Positions 35,484-46,213 of a stretch of DNA of 64,000 nucleotides are shown here, piece by piece. Every line of letters begins with the position of its first letter. Position 1 is the stretch's first letter. Location: the NCBI GenBank assembly GCA_047967505.1, contig CM106538.1; one strand, written 5' to 3'. The notes below the pieces were generated by a model, which made no database searches, was not told where the DNA came from, and saw only the letters and a list, made by a program, of their open reading frames with translations. A program made the translations under genes and the position numbers. The DNA is from Dipteris shenzhenensis (lineage: Eukaryota; Polypodiophyta; Polypodiopsida; Gleicheniales).

Positions 35484-36440
35484 CTAAGTGATAGAGAGAT
35501 AGGCTTTCCCATAACCATTCACATGAGGTACAAATGTGCCACATGGTAGTAGTGAAGGGAGACCTCTATCCCTTCTCTTAAGCCCCACCTAGTGCTTGGC
35601 CAAGGGATTGGTTCCTGGCCCCTATGCTCACAAGGTGATGGGACTACATGGGACCACTTCCAAGGTCATGTTCTTGGAACCTTTCGAAGAGAGAGGTAAT
35701 GGCTTTTTTCTTTCCTACATAAGAAGCATGCCTGTTTGATTTAAAGTTCACTCTATGCATTCACATAGTTACAACCCTGCTCATATGCATTACATTGAAA
35801 TAAAGCTAAAAACTAAGCTGAGTTTGATTTAAAGTTCACTCTAACATTCGCATAGTCACGAGATAGTTACAATCCCCATCATATGCATTGAAATAAAGAT
35901 AAAAGCTAAGTGCTAGAGACATAGGCTTTCCCATAACCATTCACATGAGGTTCGAATGTGCCACTTGGTACTATTGAAAGGAGACCTCTATCCCTTCTTC
36001 CTAGCCCCTAAGCCCACAAGGTGATGGGACTAGATGGGACCGCTTCTAAGGTCAGGTTCCTAGACTCTTTAGAAGAGAGAGGTAACAGCCTTTTCCATTC
36101 CTACATAAGAAAGACTCCTATTTGATTTAAAGTCGCTTTATACATTCACATAGTTATAACTCCCCTCATATGTGTTGCATTGAAATAAAGCTAAAAGCTA
36201 AGTTGAGTTTGATTCAAAGTCCACTCTATACATTCACATAGTCACAACCCTTCTCATATGCATTGCATTAAAATAAAGCTGAAAACCACGTACTAGAGAA
36301 ATAGGCTTTCCCATAACTATTCACATGAGGGAGTAGGGAAGATAGATCTCTATCCCTTCTCTTAAGCCCCACCCAATGCTTAGCCAAGGGATTGGTTCTT
36401 GACCCCTACGCCCACAAGTTTATGGGACTAGAAGGGACAA
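35484..36440 (+). repeat. Three-copy tandem repeat of about 380-425 bp
   Basis: The landmark AGGCTTTCCCATAAC recurs at about 35501, 35926 and 36303, followed each time by CTCTATCCCTTCT, a GATGGGACTA-type segment, and in the first two by TTTGATTTAAAGT and ATTGAAATAAAG(C/A)TAAAA. The AAGCTAAAAACTAAGCTGAGTTTGATT part is itself partly reiterated. The third copy is incomplete. It is non-coding. Confidence 0.85.
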
Positions 36441-36566
36441 GTTGTATTAACATGTTCTATCATGTACTATACCTTATATCATGCACTACATGCTATTAAC
36501 ACACGGATTTTGTATATGCAGAAATTATATTTGATTTACAAACTTCTGTAAAAAAAATTCTTTGAG

Positions 36567-36824
36567 ATGGATGGTTTTCTTGGCTCTAAGCATAATCGTG
36601 CATTAATGTTGAAACAATGCAAGCAAATCAATCAAGCATTTAGAGATCAAATGCTAGAGCAAATCAATAGCTTGCATGAGAGACAGATGGAGACCATAAT
36701 AGAGAGCACCAATAGGTTGAGTAATTTCAAGACCAAGGTTATACAAGACATGAAGAGGATGCTAGAACAATGTGCTCAAACCCATGAGCTTGCTAGCATT
36801 GTGAACTGGGATTCTGATGCATAG
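36567..36824 (+). CDS. Unrecognised 85-residue frame, helical
   Basis: Starts at an ATG at 36567 and encodes MDGFLGSKHNRALML followed by a Gln/Glu/Lys-rich, heptad-like segment (QINQAFRDQMLEQINSLHERQMET...) that may form a coiled coil. Composition looks protein-like and no repeat explains it. It may be an exon or the leader of the hAT-like relic that follows. I do not recognise a family. Confidence 0.3.
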   Translation: MDGFLGSKHNRALMLKQCKQINQAFRDQMLEQINSLHERQMETIIESTNRLSNFKTKVIQDMKRMLEQCAQTHELASIVNWDSDA

Positions 36825-36936
36825 CTTTGGGTTGAATCCCAAATTATTGATGTTCACACACGATTCAAGCAAACATGTGCTACAAGATCAGGATTTGCCA
36901 ATGGTGTCAGTGCATTATAGATGGAAACATGGGATG

Positions 36937-37044
36937 CATTATGAGCTGTACATAAAAGTAAGGTCCTACGACCTGATAAGAAGAACCTTGCATTATGAGC
37001 TGTACATAAAAGTAAGGTCCTACGACCTGATAAGAAGAACCTTA
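36937..37044 (+). repeat. Perfect 54-bp tandem duplication
   Basis: Copy one is 36937-36990 and copy two 36991-37044, with no differences seen. The length is a multiple of three, so it repeats 18 codons (HYELYIKVRSYDLIRRTL) in the overlapping frame 36817-37074. Confidence 0.97.
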
Positions 37045-37149
37045 GAATTGAGAGTGAGGACAAGAAGTGAATAAAGCTTTAAGCTGGCACACCATTGACA
37101 ATCAATTAGGCATTAGATGTAAGTGGATTGGAATGTGGAAAAATGTAAG

Positions 37150-39070
37150 AAACAATGTCATCAATGCTAACACCAAGTGAAGAAGCCATTGAAATTCCAT
37201 CATAAATTGCAACTCTTCAAGTAAGAAAAAGAGAAAGATAGCTTGGGATATTCATAGGAATTTTCAAGAAGATTGGATAGCCAAATATCCTTGGTTGGAG
37301 GTAGAAAACGAGAACAACAGGGATGCACCAAAGTGGGCCATTTGTAAAATATGCACATGGGCAAGGAAAAAGGAGGCAAGGTTGCAATTGAAGATTGATA
37401 CTATTGAGAGCATTGTGGGAAGGTTTACAAGACGATAGAAGGTATAAGCAATGAAAAAAAAGTGACCAAAGAGTGGGACAAAGAAAATAATTGACACTTC
37501 AAAAATGAAACTGAAGACAACAAATTCTTGCTTGCACAACAGTCTAGCAAAAACAAAAGTGAAGGATCATTGCAAAAGCGTTGGGGATGTATAGATGATT
37601 AGGTTGATAGAGAAAAATAGTGTGATTCTCAAGTATCATGCAAATATAGAAGCAAGGTCACTCACTAGTATACTTCTCAAGTTATCAATCATATCTTCAA
37701 TTTTTAGACTTTCCTCATAGAGTCTAATATGGACAAGAAACTTGTTTGTTTTGCACATGATGATGCTTTAGTCTTGCAAGGTTGTCAGCATGGTGTCTCT
37801 ATATAGTTAGAAACAAAGTATGTTGCTTATTGTGTTGGGATACATTGTATGGCACATCATAGAAATCTAGCTTACAAAGATGTATCCGCATTTCTATTGA
37901 GACAAGGAATTGAAACTCTGGTCTAAAAATGCTACTCTTACTTTTGCAAGAGTCCCGCAAGATACAATCAATTTCGAGCAATTGCAGAAGAAGTGGGTAC
38001 AAAAGGGAGAAAGATTTTGAAAATGTGGATACAAGATGGATATCTTTGGTTCAACCACTGAAAAGATTGTGGGATGAATACAAAACTTTGGACTATGAAG
38101 GCAACATAAGAGGTTGAAAAGGTAGATATTTTGTATCATTAGCTGATCAACACAGATTTAATACTGGGATTGTGTGGAATTATACCACCTTTAGACAAAA
38201 TGAATATGTTGACTAAAATTTCTCAATCCAAGAATATTTATATCAAATGAATATGTCAAAGAAATAAAACTCACTAATTTGAGTATAACAACAACATATG
38301 ATAAAAAGTCAAGCTCTAGTTTTCAAGATGAGAAATTGTTGAATGATTGGAAAAGTGTAACAGACCTGGATGGGGATTCATCTCTCTTAACATGTGATGA
38401 AGAAGGATATGTTTGCCTTAGTACAAACAATTAGGTTTTCAAGCTTACGAGAGAAAACAAACGACACTAAAGACTACAATCTTTTAAAAAAGAGGCTTTT
38501 TTAAAGAAGTACAAACATTGAAAAATGCCCTTATTAAAGTTGCAAGTGCAATGGTAGACGAGATCAGAGTAGGTTCCCATGAAATGACCTAATGGAAGCA
38601 TTTACAATCATATTTCCACATTTTTGGGTCAATGGATCTTGTGAAAGTATTAAAGTAGCTCTAAAGAATCATTTGGAGGCTCTTTAAAAACACTTTAGAC
38701 AGGACATTGACATGGACAATACAAAGTACAATGGTTTGTTGGATTTTGAAAAGGGTTATTCTCAATCTTTCCTTTTGAGAGAAGTCTTGCACCAACAAAG
38801 TAATTCAATGAAAAATGTTCAAATGCAAGGTTCCATGGTGCGGCTATGGAGAGTACATTTCTACAAAATAACCTTTCTAAGTACTTCAAGCTTGCAAATT
38901 TATATCAAACGTTTATTATTGGCTCAATTGAGGATGAAAGATGTTATAGTACTCTAGGTTACTTGAAGAATAAGTTTCGCAATAAGCTAGATGATAACTT
39001 AGATCTTAGCTTGAGATTGGACTCCAGTTCTTATATGAGGTTAGTAGCTTTCCATATGATGGAGCATTAG
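37150..39070 (+). pseudogene. hAT-superfamily transposase-like gene relic (ZNF862/DUF4371 type)
   Basis: Coherent segments appear in order across shifting frames. There is a zinc-finger-like N-terminus near 37240-37440 (IHRNFQEDWIAKYPWLEVEN, WAICKICTWARKKEARLQL). A central part follows at about 37740-38110 (DDALVLQGCQHGVS, IHCMAHHRNLAYK, then VDTRWISLVQPLKRLWDEYKTL). The C-terminal dimerisation part is at 38846-39070 (GSIEDERCYSTLGYLKNKFRNKLDDNL). These match hAT-derived proteins with an N-terminal finger and a C-terminal ERCFS-type dimerisation region. Many stops and frameshifts make it clearly dead. A host-domesticated relative is possible in principle but this copy could not encode it. Confidence 0.65.
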
Positions 39071-39329
39071 CCCTCTAGAAGTGAAGCTGTAAAAGAAAAG
39101 GCTATATTAATTAGCTTTTTTAACTAGAGTTTAAATGGATCTGAAGGATGTTCGTTATCCTTGAACAATTTTATGCTTTGCATACTTTATAACATCTTAA
39201 ATGTTAGCTATTCCACGTATTTTTGGATTTTGAAATGGGAAAAAGAGATAGCTTTTGGTACTATTAGTCTTTAGTATATTTGTGAAAATTGAAAGTTTTT
39301 TAAATACTCTTTATTATTTTTCCGCGATG

Positions 39330-40830
39330 GATAATTACTCGTCACCTACAAACTGATTGGGTCCTTGAAAAGCTTAAAAAGAAGCTGGAATATTGGAAGT
39401 TATCTACTTGGTCACTACATGTTTGACTTTGTATAGTTTGGTTGCCTACATACAGTTTTTCTTACCTTTGATGATGTTTGGTGAGAAAGATATTACATCC
39501 TTCATGTCTACTCTGTCTACTATGTCTCTTAGGGGGCCCTTTTGGCCTTCAAAGCATGGCCGTAAGAGTATTAGATTATTATCTATGGAGCAACTCTCTT
39601 CAGCGAAGATGCATGGAGGTCTCAATATTTTGAATATTCACAAAAATATTTTGGCACGTAAGGGGAAGATGATGCTTGAATTTTTACGGGGTGATCAACC
39701 TTGGGCGGTTATGATGTATCACTTGCTTTCCCTATTGACCACTCATGCTTTTGGGAAATGGCATCCCACCCAATGGGATATTATATTTTGGGCTATATTG
39801 ATGGCTGAAATTAAGGGATGCCCTTTTGTCACGAACATGTTTTATGATCGGAAAGAAATTCTCACCTCAAATGGCATGGCCATTGATGGAAATTCTTTGC
39901 GTACTGAGAGTTTGTATTGGTCAAAGGTGTTTGATTATCCTCTTGCCTTGCATGAACCCAAACGCTCTTATTTCATTTCATCCAATTGGTAGAAGATGTC
40001 CTTCATATTGATGATACTATGTAATCATTTCAATTAGGAGTCAGGCAATATAGTTTGGGGCAGCATTATCAACCCCTTTGGCACTATATTTCTCGAATGC
40101 TTCAATGATTCTTACCAGTGCCAAAATTGGAGCTGACTTATCATCTGACGGATCGGGCCTTACATCGTGAAGGTTCACGTATGCGTCCACTACTATTGGC
40201 ATATGTCTCACTAGCAAGTTTATACAAGGTTTTGTTGCTCTCTGACCTGGACTTCAGATCAGGCAAATCAAATTTGGTCCTAGAATGACAATGCCAAGTA
40301 GTGGCATAAAAGATTGCGGCGGGGCTTTGGAGCTGCAAGCTTCCTCTTCGACAACAGATCTTTTTATGGAGTGATGCTTGGAGTTATTCCGTTTGGACAA
40401 CTCTTGACACGAAGGCACGTTGCTCCTGCTTTTTGTCATAGATGCAGAGCTCCATCTTTTTTGGCAATGCCCCATCACTCCTGACTTTCTTCTTTTCTAC
40501 AACAATGTCTCCAAGCCCGATTTTCTAATGCTTGCTTTGGCAAGCTTTTCTGGCTATTCGAGATCCATCGACAGAGACCGGGATCTGATCTCTTCTTCAC
40601 TTGGGTTCGATATTGGGGACTCTGGATTCTATGTTAAGACAAAAATCTAGAGTTTTTGGAGATTCCTCCTTTTCCATTATTCACTATTTCCGATGTCCCT
40701 TAGACAATCTGTCTATGATTGTTTGTGTGTTTGACAGATAGATTCCACTATTTACGAGCCCTATATTGATCTTTTGATGTTGTAAGTGCAAGTTCCCTCT
40801 TTGGGAGCTGCCTTTTGTAGTATAAATTTA
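39330..40830 (+). mobile_element. LINE (non-LTR retrotransposon) 3' fragment
   Basis: The 39393-39992 frame includes KHGRKSIRLLSMEQLSSAKM, HGGLNILNIHKNILARKGKM and HPTQWDIIFWAI, the pattern found after the reverse transcriptase domain in plant LINEs (a W-x2-hydrophobic then GGLN(I/L) block). Around 40330-40480 a zf-RVT-like region follows in pieces (LPLRQQIFLWSDAW, LHLFWQCPI). The probable 3' end lies near 40830 at TGCCTTTTGTAGTATAAA. Several frameshifts. The 3' end falls within about 55 bases of the PPR gene remnant. Confidence 0.65.
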
Positions 40831-40884
40831 CATGGATTTCACTAAAAAATGAGTAACATTAGGTGACAAAATCTGTGTGCGCCA

Positions 40885-41061
40885 TTACTCTTGGCAATCA
40901 ATATTGGTGTGTAAAGTCCATGGTGTGCTGCCCAGATCTTCCATCGTGTGCCAATAAGATATAATTTTACGTATATATCTTTCCTTTGAGAAAACTCTAG
41001 TAACTCCAACCACAAATGTGTGCACAGTTTGTCCTTGTACCTCCCACGCTTTTTTTTCTTC
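40885..41061 (-). pseudogene. In-frame continuation of the PPR gene beyond its TGA (E/E+ remnant)
   Basis: Directly after the TGA the same frame stays open for 58 codons to TAA at 40887-40885. It reads EEKKAWEVQGQTVHTFVVG and later MEDLGSTPWTLH, the expected end of the E motif and the E+ motif. The DYW domain that often follows is missing; a LINE fragment begins about 55 bases away. A single base change would have created the stop. Confidence 0.75.
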
Positions 41062-43527
41062 TCATTGCCTTGCCTTCTTCCAGTCCTCCTGAATGTGAGC
41101 ATCTGCAAAGATGTTGGACATTAAGACATAAGCTGAAGCATCTTCTCCAACCAATCTCGCTGCTTGATCGAAGGCTTGTCGTCCAAGGTCCACATTACCA
41201 CGGTTTTGAGAAGCAGTCAACACAGTACGCCACACTTCGAGACAAGGTTCAAAAGGCATCTTCTCTACCACTGCTACTGCATTGTCTAATTGGCCTGCAC
41301 GGCCAAGGAGATCAACCATGCAAGTGTAGTGCTTAGTAGTTGGAGTGATGCCATAGTCTCTGCTCATGACCTCAAAAAACTTTTGGCCCTTAGCCACTAA
41401 ACCTGTGTGACTGCATACAGTGAGAACAGTCAGCAATGTGACCCCATTGGGCTTTACTCCGTCTCCTTTCATTCTCTCAAGCGTTTGGAAAACAATTTCG
41501 CCTTCTCCCAGTTGGGCATATCCTGCAATTAGTGCAGTCCACGAGACCTCATTTGGGGAGACACCCTCCTGTTGCATCTGCTCAAAACAGTTCAGTGCTT
41601 GCTCAACAAACCCATGTTCAGCATATCCTGCAATAAGTGTGTTCCATGAGACTACATCTCGAAGCAGAAGGTTGTCAAACACCTCCCGTGCTTTTGAAAG
41701 TGAGCCACATTTGGCATACATATCCACCAAGGCACTGCCAACAAAAGGATCTTTTTCCAATCCCCTAATGGCAATCTTAGTGTATATTTCTTGGCCCTTG
41801 TCCACTGCCTGTATGCTGCTACAAGCTTTCAAACTGCAGACAAAAATGACAGGATTCAGAGCAACACCTTCAATTTGCATCTGTTCAAAACAGTTTAGTG
41901 CTTCTTCACCTTGCCCATGTTTGATATATCCCATGATTAATGCAGTCCATGGGACCACATCTTGAACTGGAAGCCTGTGAAAAACTTCCTGTGCCTTTGC
42001 AAGATAGCCACATTTGGCATACATATCCACCAACGTGTTGCCAACAAAAGGATCTTTTTCCAGATCCTGTCTGGCAATCTCAGCATGTATTTCTCCCCCC
42101 TTGTTTATGGCTCCTGTGCTGCCACAAGCTTTCAGGCAGCAAACAAATGTGGAAGCACTAGGAAAGACACCCTCCAGTTGCATCTGCTTAAAACAGTTCA
42201 GCGCTTCCTCACCACACCCGTGTTCAGCATATCCTGCAATCAGTGTGTTCCACAAGACTACATCTCGAAACAGAAGCTTGTCAAATACTCCCTGTGCTTT
42301 TGCAAGTGAGCCACTTTTGGCGTACATATCGACCAAGCTGCTGCCAACTAAAGGAACTCTTTCCAACCCCTTTCTGGAAATCTCCGCATGTATGTCATGG
42401 CCCTTGTCTATGGCCCCTATGCTGCCACAAGCTTTCAAGCTACAAACAAACGTGACAGAATTCGGAGACACACCATCCAGTTGCATTTGTTGAAAACAGT
42501 TCAGTGCTTCCTCGCCAAGCCCTTGATCAGCATAACCTGCAATCAGTGCCGTCCAGGAAACTACATCTCGAACTGGAAGGCCGTCAAACACTTCCCGTGC
42601 ATCTGCAAGCGAGCCACATTTGGCATACATATTGACCAAGGCATTGCCAACGAAAGGATCTCTTTCTAAATCATTTTTCACAATCTTGTCCTGTATTTCT
42701 CGGCCCTCATCTATGGCTCCTATGCTGCTGCAAGCTTTCAAGCTGCAAACAAACGTGACAGAATTTGGAGACACCCCCTCCAGTTGCATCTGTTCCAAAC
42801 AATTCAACGCTTCTTCACCAAGCCCATGTTCTGCATATCCTCCGATCAGTATGTTCCATGAAACTACATCTCGAATTAGCAGCTTGTCAAACACTTCCTG
42901 TGATTTTGCAAGTGACCCACATTTGGCATACATGTCAAGGGACATGTTGGCAACAAACAGATCACTTTGGAAACCCTTTCTTGCAATCTCAGAGAGTATT
43001 TCTTCACCTTTTTCCACATCTTTCAGCCTGGCACAAGCCTTCAGTAGGGCTACGAACGTATGCTTGCTAGGATGTACACAATCCTCCTGCATTTTCTGGT
43101 ACACGTTGAGAGCACGCTGTGATTTCCCACATTCAATATAACCTGTGATGAGAGAAGTCCAAGAGTACTCATTCCGATCAACCAACTTGTCAAAGACCCG
43201 CTGAGCATCGCACATGCTTCCACATTCGACCAACATTGGGACAAGGTAGTTCCCGAGAGATCTATGAGCTTCCAGCCCACTTTTGCACATGCAGGCATAC
43301 AAGCGTTTGGCATGCGCTAATTTTCTATGTTTTCTGCATTCCTGCACGATGTATACAACGTTATCAAGGCTGGGCATCCGTTCCAAGGAATTAAATGCCT
43401 GCTCTAAGCCCCGCATGCTGCCACAATTCGCTAGCACCGCCAAGTTAAGGTCTTCACTCTGGGCTGGACCACTGATTGCTTTGGCCATGTGCATTCCCTG
43501 GTTTCCGGACTCCTTTTTCCGGCACAT
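41062..43527 (-). CDS. PLS-class pentatricopeptide repeat protein, truncated in the E region
   Basis: PPR proteins bind organelle RNA one base per repeat; PLS-class members with E and DYW extensions direct C-to-U editing. The most upstream in-frame ATG is 43527-43525 (a stop lies at 43680-43678), giving 821 residues. From about residue 70 there are about seven P-L-S triads of about 101 residues with hallmarks such as LVDMYAKCGSL, A(K/R)EVFD, RDVVSWTALIAGYA, EALNCFEQM and SVTFVCSLKAC. An E region follows (YTCMVDLLGRAGQLDNA, CLEVWRTVLTASQNRGNVDLG, YVLMSNIFADA). The frame ends at TGA 41064-41062 after KKARQ, where E-class proteins continue. Same-frame homology goes on to 40885, so the stop looks like a nonsense change. 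No clear transit peptide, though the Arg/Lys/Ser-containing N-terminus could serve. No DYW domain. Confidence 0.88.
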   Translation of the reverse strand: MCRKKESGNQGMHMAKAISGPAQSEDLNLAVLANCGSMRGLEQAFNSLERMPSLDNVVYIVQECRKHRKLAHAKRLYACMCKSGLEAHRSLGNYLVPMLVECGSMCDAQRVFDKLVDRNEYSWTSLITGYIECGKSQRALNVYQKMQEDCVHPSKHTFVALLKACARLKDVEKGEEILSEIARKGFQSDLFVANMSLDMYAKCGSLAKSQEVFDKLLIRDVVSWNILIGGYAEHGLGEEALNCLEQMQLEGVSPNSVTFVCSLKACSSIGAIDEGREIQDKIVKNDLERDPFVGNALVNMYAKCGSLADAREVFDGLPVRDVVSWTALIAGYADQGLGEEALNCFQQMQLDGVSPNSVTFVCSLKACGSIGAIDKGHDIHAEISRKGLERVPLVGSSLVDMYAKSGSLAKAQGVFDKLLFRDVVLWNTLIAGYAEHGCGEEALNCFKQMQLEGVFPSASTFVCCLKACGSTGAINKGGEIHAEIARQDLEKDPFVGNTLVDMYAKCGYLAKAQEVFHRLPVQDVVPWTALIMGYIKHGQGEEALNCFEQMQIEGVALNPVIFVCSLKACSSIQAVDKGQEIYTKIAIRGLEKDPFVGSALVDMYAKCGSLSKAREVFDNLLLRDVVSWNTLIAGYAEHGFVEQALNCFEQMQQEGVSPNEVSWTALIAGYAQLGEGEIVFQTLERMKGDGVKPNGVTLLTVLTVCSHTGLVAKGQKFFEVMSRDYGITPTTKHYTCMVDLLGRAGQLDNAVAVVEKMPFEPCLEVWRTVLTASQNRGNVDLGRQAFDQAARLVGEDASAYVLMSNIFADAHIQEDWKKARQ

Positions 43528-43679
43528 GTCTCTATCCCAACCTGGTTCGTAGCAGCCTTCTATCCATCTCGATTCGCTGCTAATTTTATGCTTGAAATCT
43601 GGAGCCCTTGGGTTTGTCTGTAAAAGCCCAACTAGCAACACGTCAGAGACACAATATGACGAAGCATATCTACAGGTTT

Positions 43680-44405
43680 ACCTTTGGAAATCATTTGTTT
43701 TACAATTACTTTGCTCTTTCTGCTGTCCCGCCAATGGGAGGGATCCGTGAAGTCCTCCTGCCAAAAGCGCTGCGTATCTGCCAAGCATGAACAGGATGAA
43801 AATCAATTGCCTGAAGGGTGGGTGTGGGAAAAAGGGGATAGAGGTATGTACTGCAGTACCTGAAAGAGAGACTGTTGAGGAGGCAGTCGAAGAAAACTCC
43901 ACCGAGGGTGTGAGACTGGCGTTCTGGAAGAGTAAAGCTCCACTGCATCCATGGCTTACCTGTGGGGAAGCCATCGCTGAGGCAGTTGTTTGAAACCTTT
44001 GCATTTAACGCCCAAAGAGCCTTATCAAATAACTCCTGGGTGGAATAGGCCCCTTTAAGGAGAGGAAATCCAGCCCAACTAGCCTCCGGCTCTTAGGCCA
44101 GGAGCTCGTTGAGCCGGTTTTCGACCAATTACGGCTTGCCGGCGCGCCGATTCCTGACCATCAACGGAGGGGGAGGCAGCGTCGAGATGACACGTGGCGA
44201 TTGCATCGAATTGGCGTTGCTACGATGGTCCAAGTGGTTCGAGGCAACGATGGACACGACACGTGTGCAAGTGGGAAAAGGAGCCCTTCGCGCACTGTTG
44301 ATTTGATGCCTGCTCGTCGGTTTCCACACAACTTCTCACTCAAATGGGCCCATTCCCCTATACAAGATCTTCCCTCTTGCCAAAGTTGTGGGGAGGGGTT
44401 GCACA
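43680..44405. other. Upstream region of the PPR gene
   Basis: No reading frame here is convincing. A GC-rich patch (about 44090-44300) contains two G-box cores, CACGTG at 44191-44196 (within ACACGTGGC) and 44260-44265 (within ACACGTGT), about 660-740 bases upstream of the PPR ATG. These could be regulatory for the PPR gene or for an unseen neighbour. Confidence 0.4.
44191..44265. promoter_or_regulatory. Pair of G-box/ABRE-like motifs
   Basis: ACACGTGGC and ACACGTGT, 69 bases apart centre to centre, match the CACGTG core bound by plant bZIP and bHLH factors. Function is inferred only from the motif. Confidence 0.35.
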
Positions 44406-44423
44406 CCCCCCCCCCCCCCCCCC
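44406..44423. repeat. 18-base poly-C tract
   Basis: Eighteen uninterrupted C residues followed by GCGG. Homopolymer length may include sequencing error. Confidence 0.9.
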
Positions 44424-44429
44424 GCGGTG

Positions 44430-45405
44430 GCCTAGTGTCGGGACTAAACCTTTGGGCTACATCTTGGAAGTAAGTAATAGTAGCACTTGATGTCTCCGAC
44501 TGAGAACGTGTACTCCTTCACTGATCATCCTACCACTGCCCTTTGCAACTCGAAGAAGTGGATGCTGCACAATAGCTGACTCCGTGCATGATCATGTAGT
44601 CTGTGCACATTCCAGATCACCATGGTTAAGCTCATGGGGAAGAGGAAAGAGTGAACAAGGCTGTCTATGAATGGGAGATTGCACCACTGTCTTGGACTTT
44701 TATGACTTGGGGGGGGGTGGACGGGGGGTAGTCTATATGTGTATGTGTCCACTACATCATGACATGCATGTCCCCACCCCAAACCTATTAGCACACTTAT
44801 GAAGAAGCCAGTAAGTCAGATGTGTGATCTCCACCTCTAGGGGCAATCAGATCATAGCCACTTCCAAGACCTCTCCCTATCATGCTGCTGAGGATCCAAG
44901 CTGGTAGACAACCTTGTTGCCGTAGTTGAGCCAGAGGTCCCCTTAGGGCCCATCCATTACTCCATCATTTGGTACATATGCTTGCTCATCTCGCAATTAA
45001 ACAAAGTCAAGGTCCACTGCTCCTCTTTGGTTGAGGCAAAGTGGAGTCCTTAGAAAGGATGGGTACATGAGACAACCACACAGATGGAGCCCCATTTGAG
45101 GCGTTGCAAAATCAGCACAATTGTCTCGAATCCAAGGGATACATCTCAAGAACCTCAAGATTGTTTCCCCAGCCTCCAGAAGTCCCTTGGTAGGGGCTAC
45201 CCAAGACACAATCTCAGACTGACATGGCTGAAAGAACCATCCACCCTTCCCTGACATTGTCGAGGAACCTGTGTCAAGGGGGGATGGCCTCTGCTTGGGA
45301 GAGAGTAGTGGGGGGAGAGGCCCCTACTTTCCGCTTGCCTGAGAATGGAGGAGCCATCACTAGCTCGGATGAGGAACTGGGGATGATGGAAGTGGATGAG
45401 GGGGT
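44430..45405. other. Gene-free stretch between PPR upstream region and dispersed repeat
   Basis: Moderate GC, several short frames on both strands of 80-90 residues but none with recognisable motifs or supporting context. Nothing further can be supported. Confidence 0.5.
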
Positions 45406-45731
45406 GCTGTTTTTGATTAAGGTCGTTTTAAAACTAGAATCTCACCTCCGAGAATCCTAAGGGCTATCACCATTAGCATGTGCTCAGTTGTGTAAATAGG
45501 CCTCCACCTTTTGAGCTATGATGAGATTATGACTTCACAACCTATTTGTCCTATTCATGGGACTCCCATGTGATGCATTGAATTAATAGGTGAGGATTGA
45601 CTCTCAATGAGGTGCATTTCTTTTATTATTCTCTGATTTTTTTTCTAATAATTTTCGCAACCGTAAATTAAGTCATATAGATTTGAAATTTGTAGTATTA
45701 TTTTTCCTTGATTCATGCATGCACTCACATA

Positions 45732-45736
45732 CACAA
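45732..45736 (+). other. Unoccupied paralogue of the Copia-2 insertion site
   Basis: The single CACAA here, flanked by CATA and GCCCAG, matches the CACAA that flanks both sides of Copia-2 at 49534-49538 and 54701-54705. It shows the sequence before insertion. Confidence 0.9.
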
Positions 45737-45862
45737 GCCCAGTGGGTTGATATACCCCATTATGGGAATTGATTGCCCACGATTGTCCAAGGTACGCTTT
45801 AGCTTTAATTGCATGAGCTACTACTCTAAGGCTTTGAATTCTCCATCTTGCGTGAGAGGATT

Positions 45863-45906
<44 letters not shown>

Positions 45907-46170
45907 CTTTTTGGCATTGATTACCCAATGTACCAATGTATCCTATCTTCTTGAGATCTGTCATAGAAATCCCTATCTTCTAGGTACCTTTTTATGTCAC
46001 TTATTTGAGTATAGACAAGAATTCATGACAAAAAGCATAAGATTTGAACCCTTCAATCACTCAAAGGATACTGTGTAATGTTCTTGGTAGGTCCCATAGG
46101 TGATGTCTCATTGGCCTCTCAAGGATGCTTATAGATAATCATCATCATCTCTCTTTCTCTCTCTCTCTCT

Positions 46171-46213
<43 letters not shown>

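Noticed and set aside
41062-41064. U-to-C RNA editing repairing the PPR stop codon
   Set aside because: Such editing is known for organelle transcripts of some plants, not for nuclear mRNA; a simple nonsense change or sequencing error is more likely.
41420-43141. Several frames of 90-180 residues on the plus strand
   Set aside because: Antisense shadows of the PPR repeats.
44997-45460. Overlapping 78-86 residue frames on both strands
   Set aside because: No motif, no codon or context support; likely chance frames in moderate-GC sequence.
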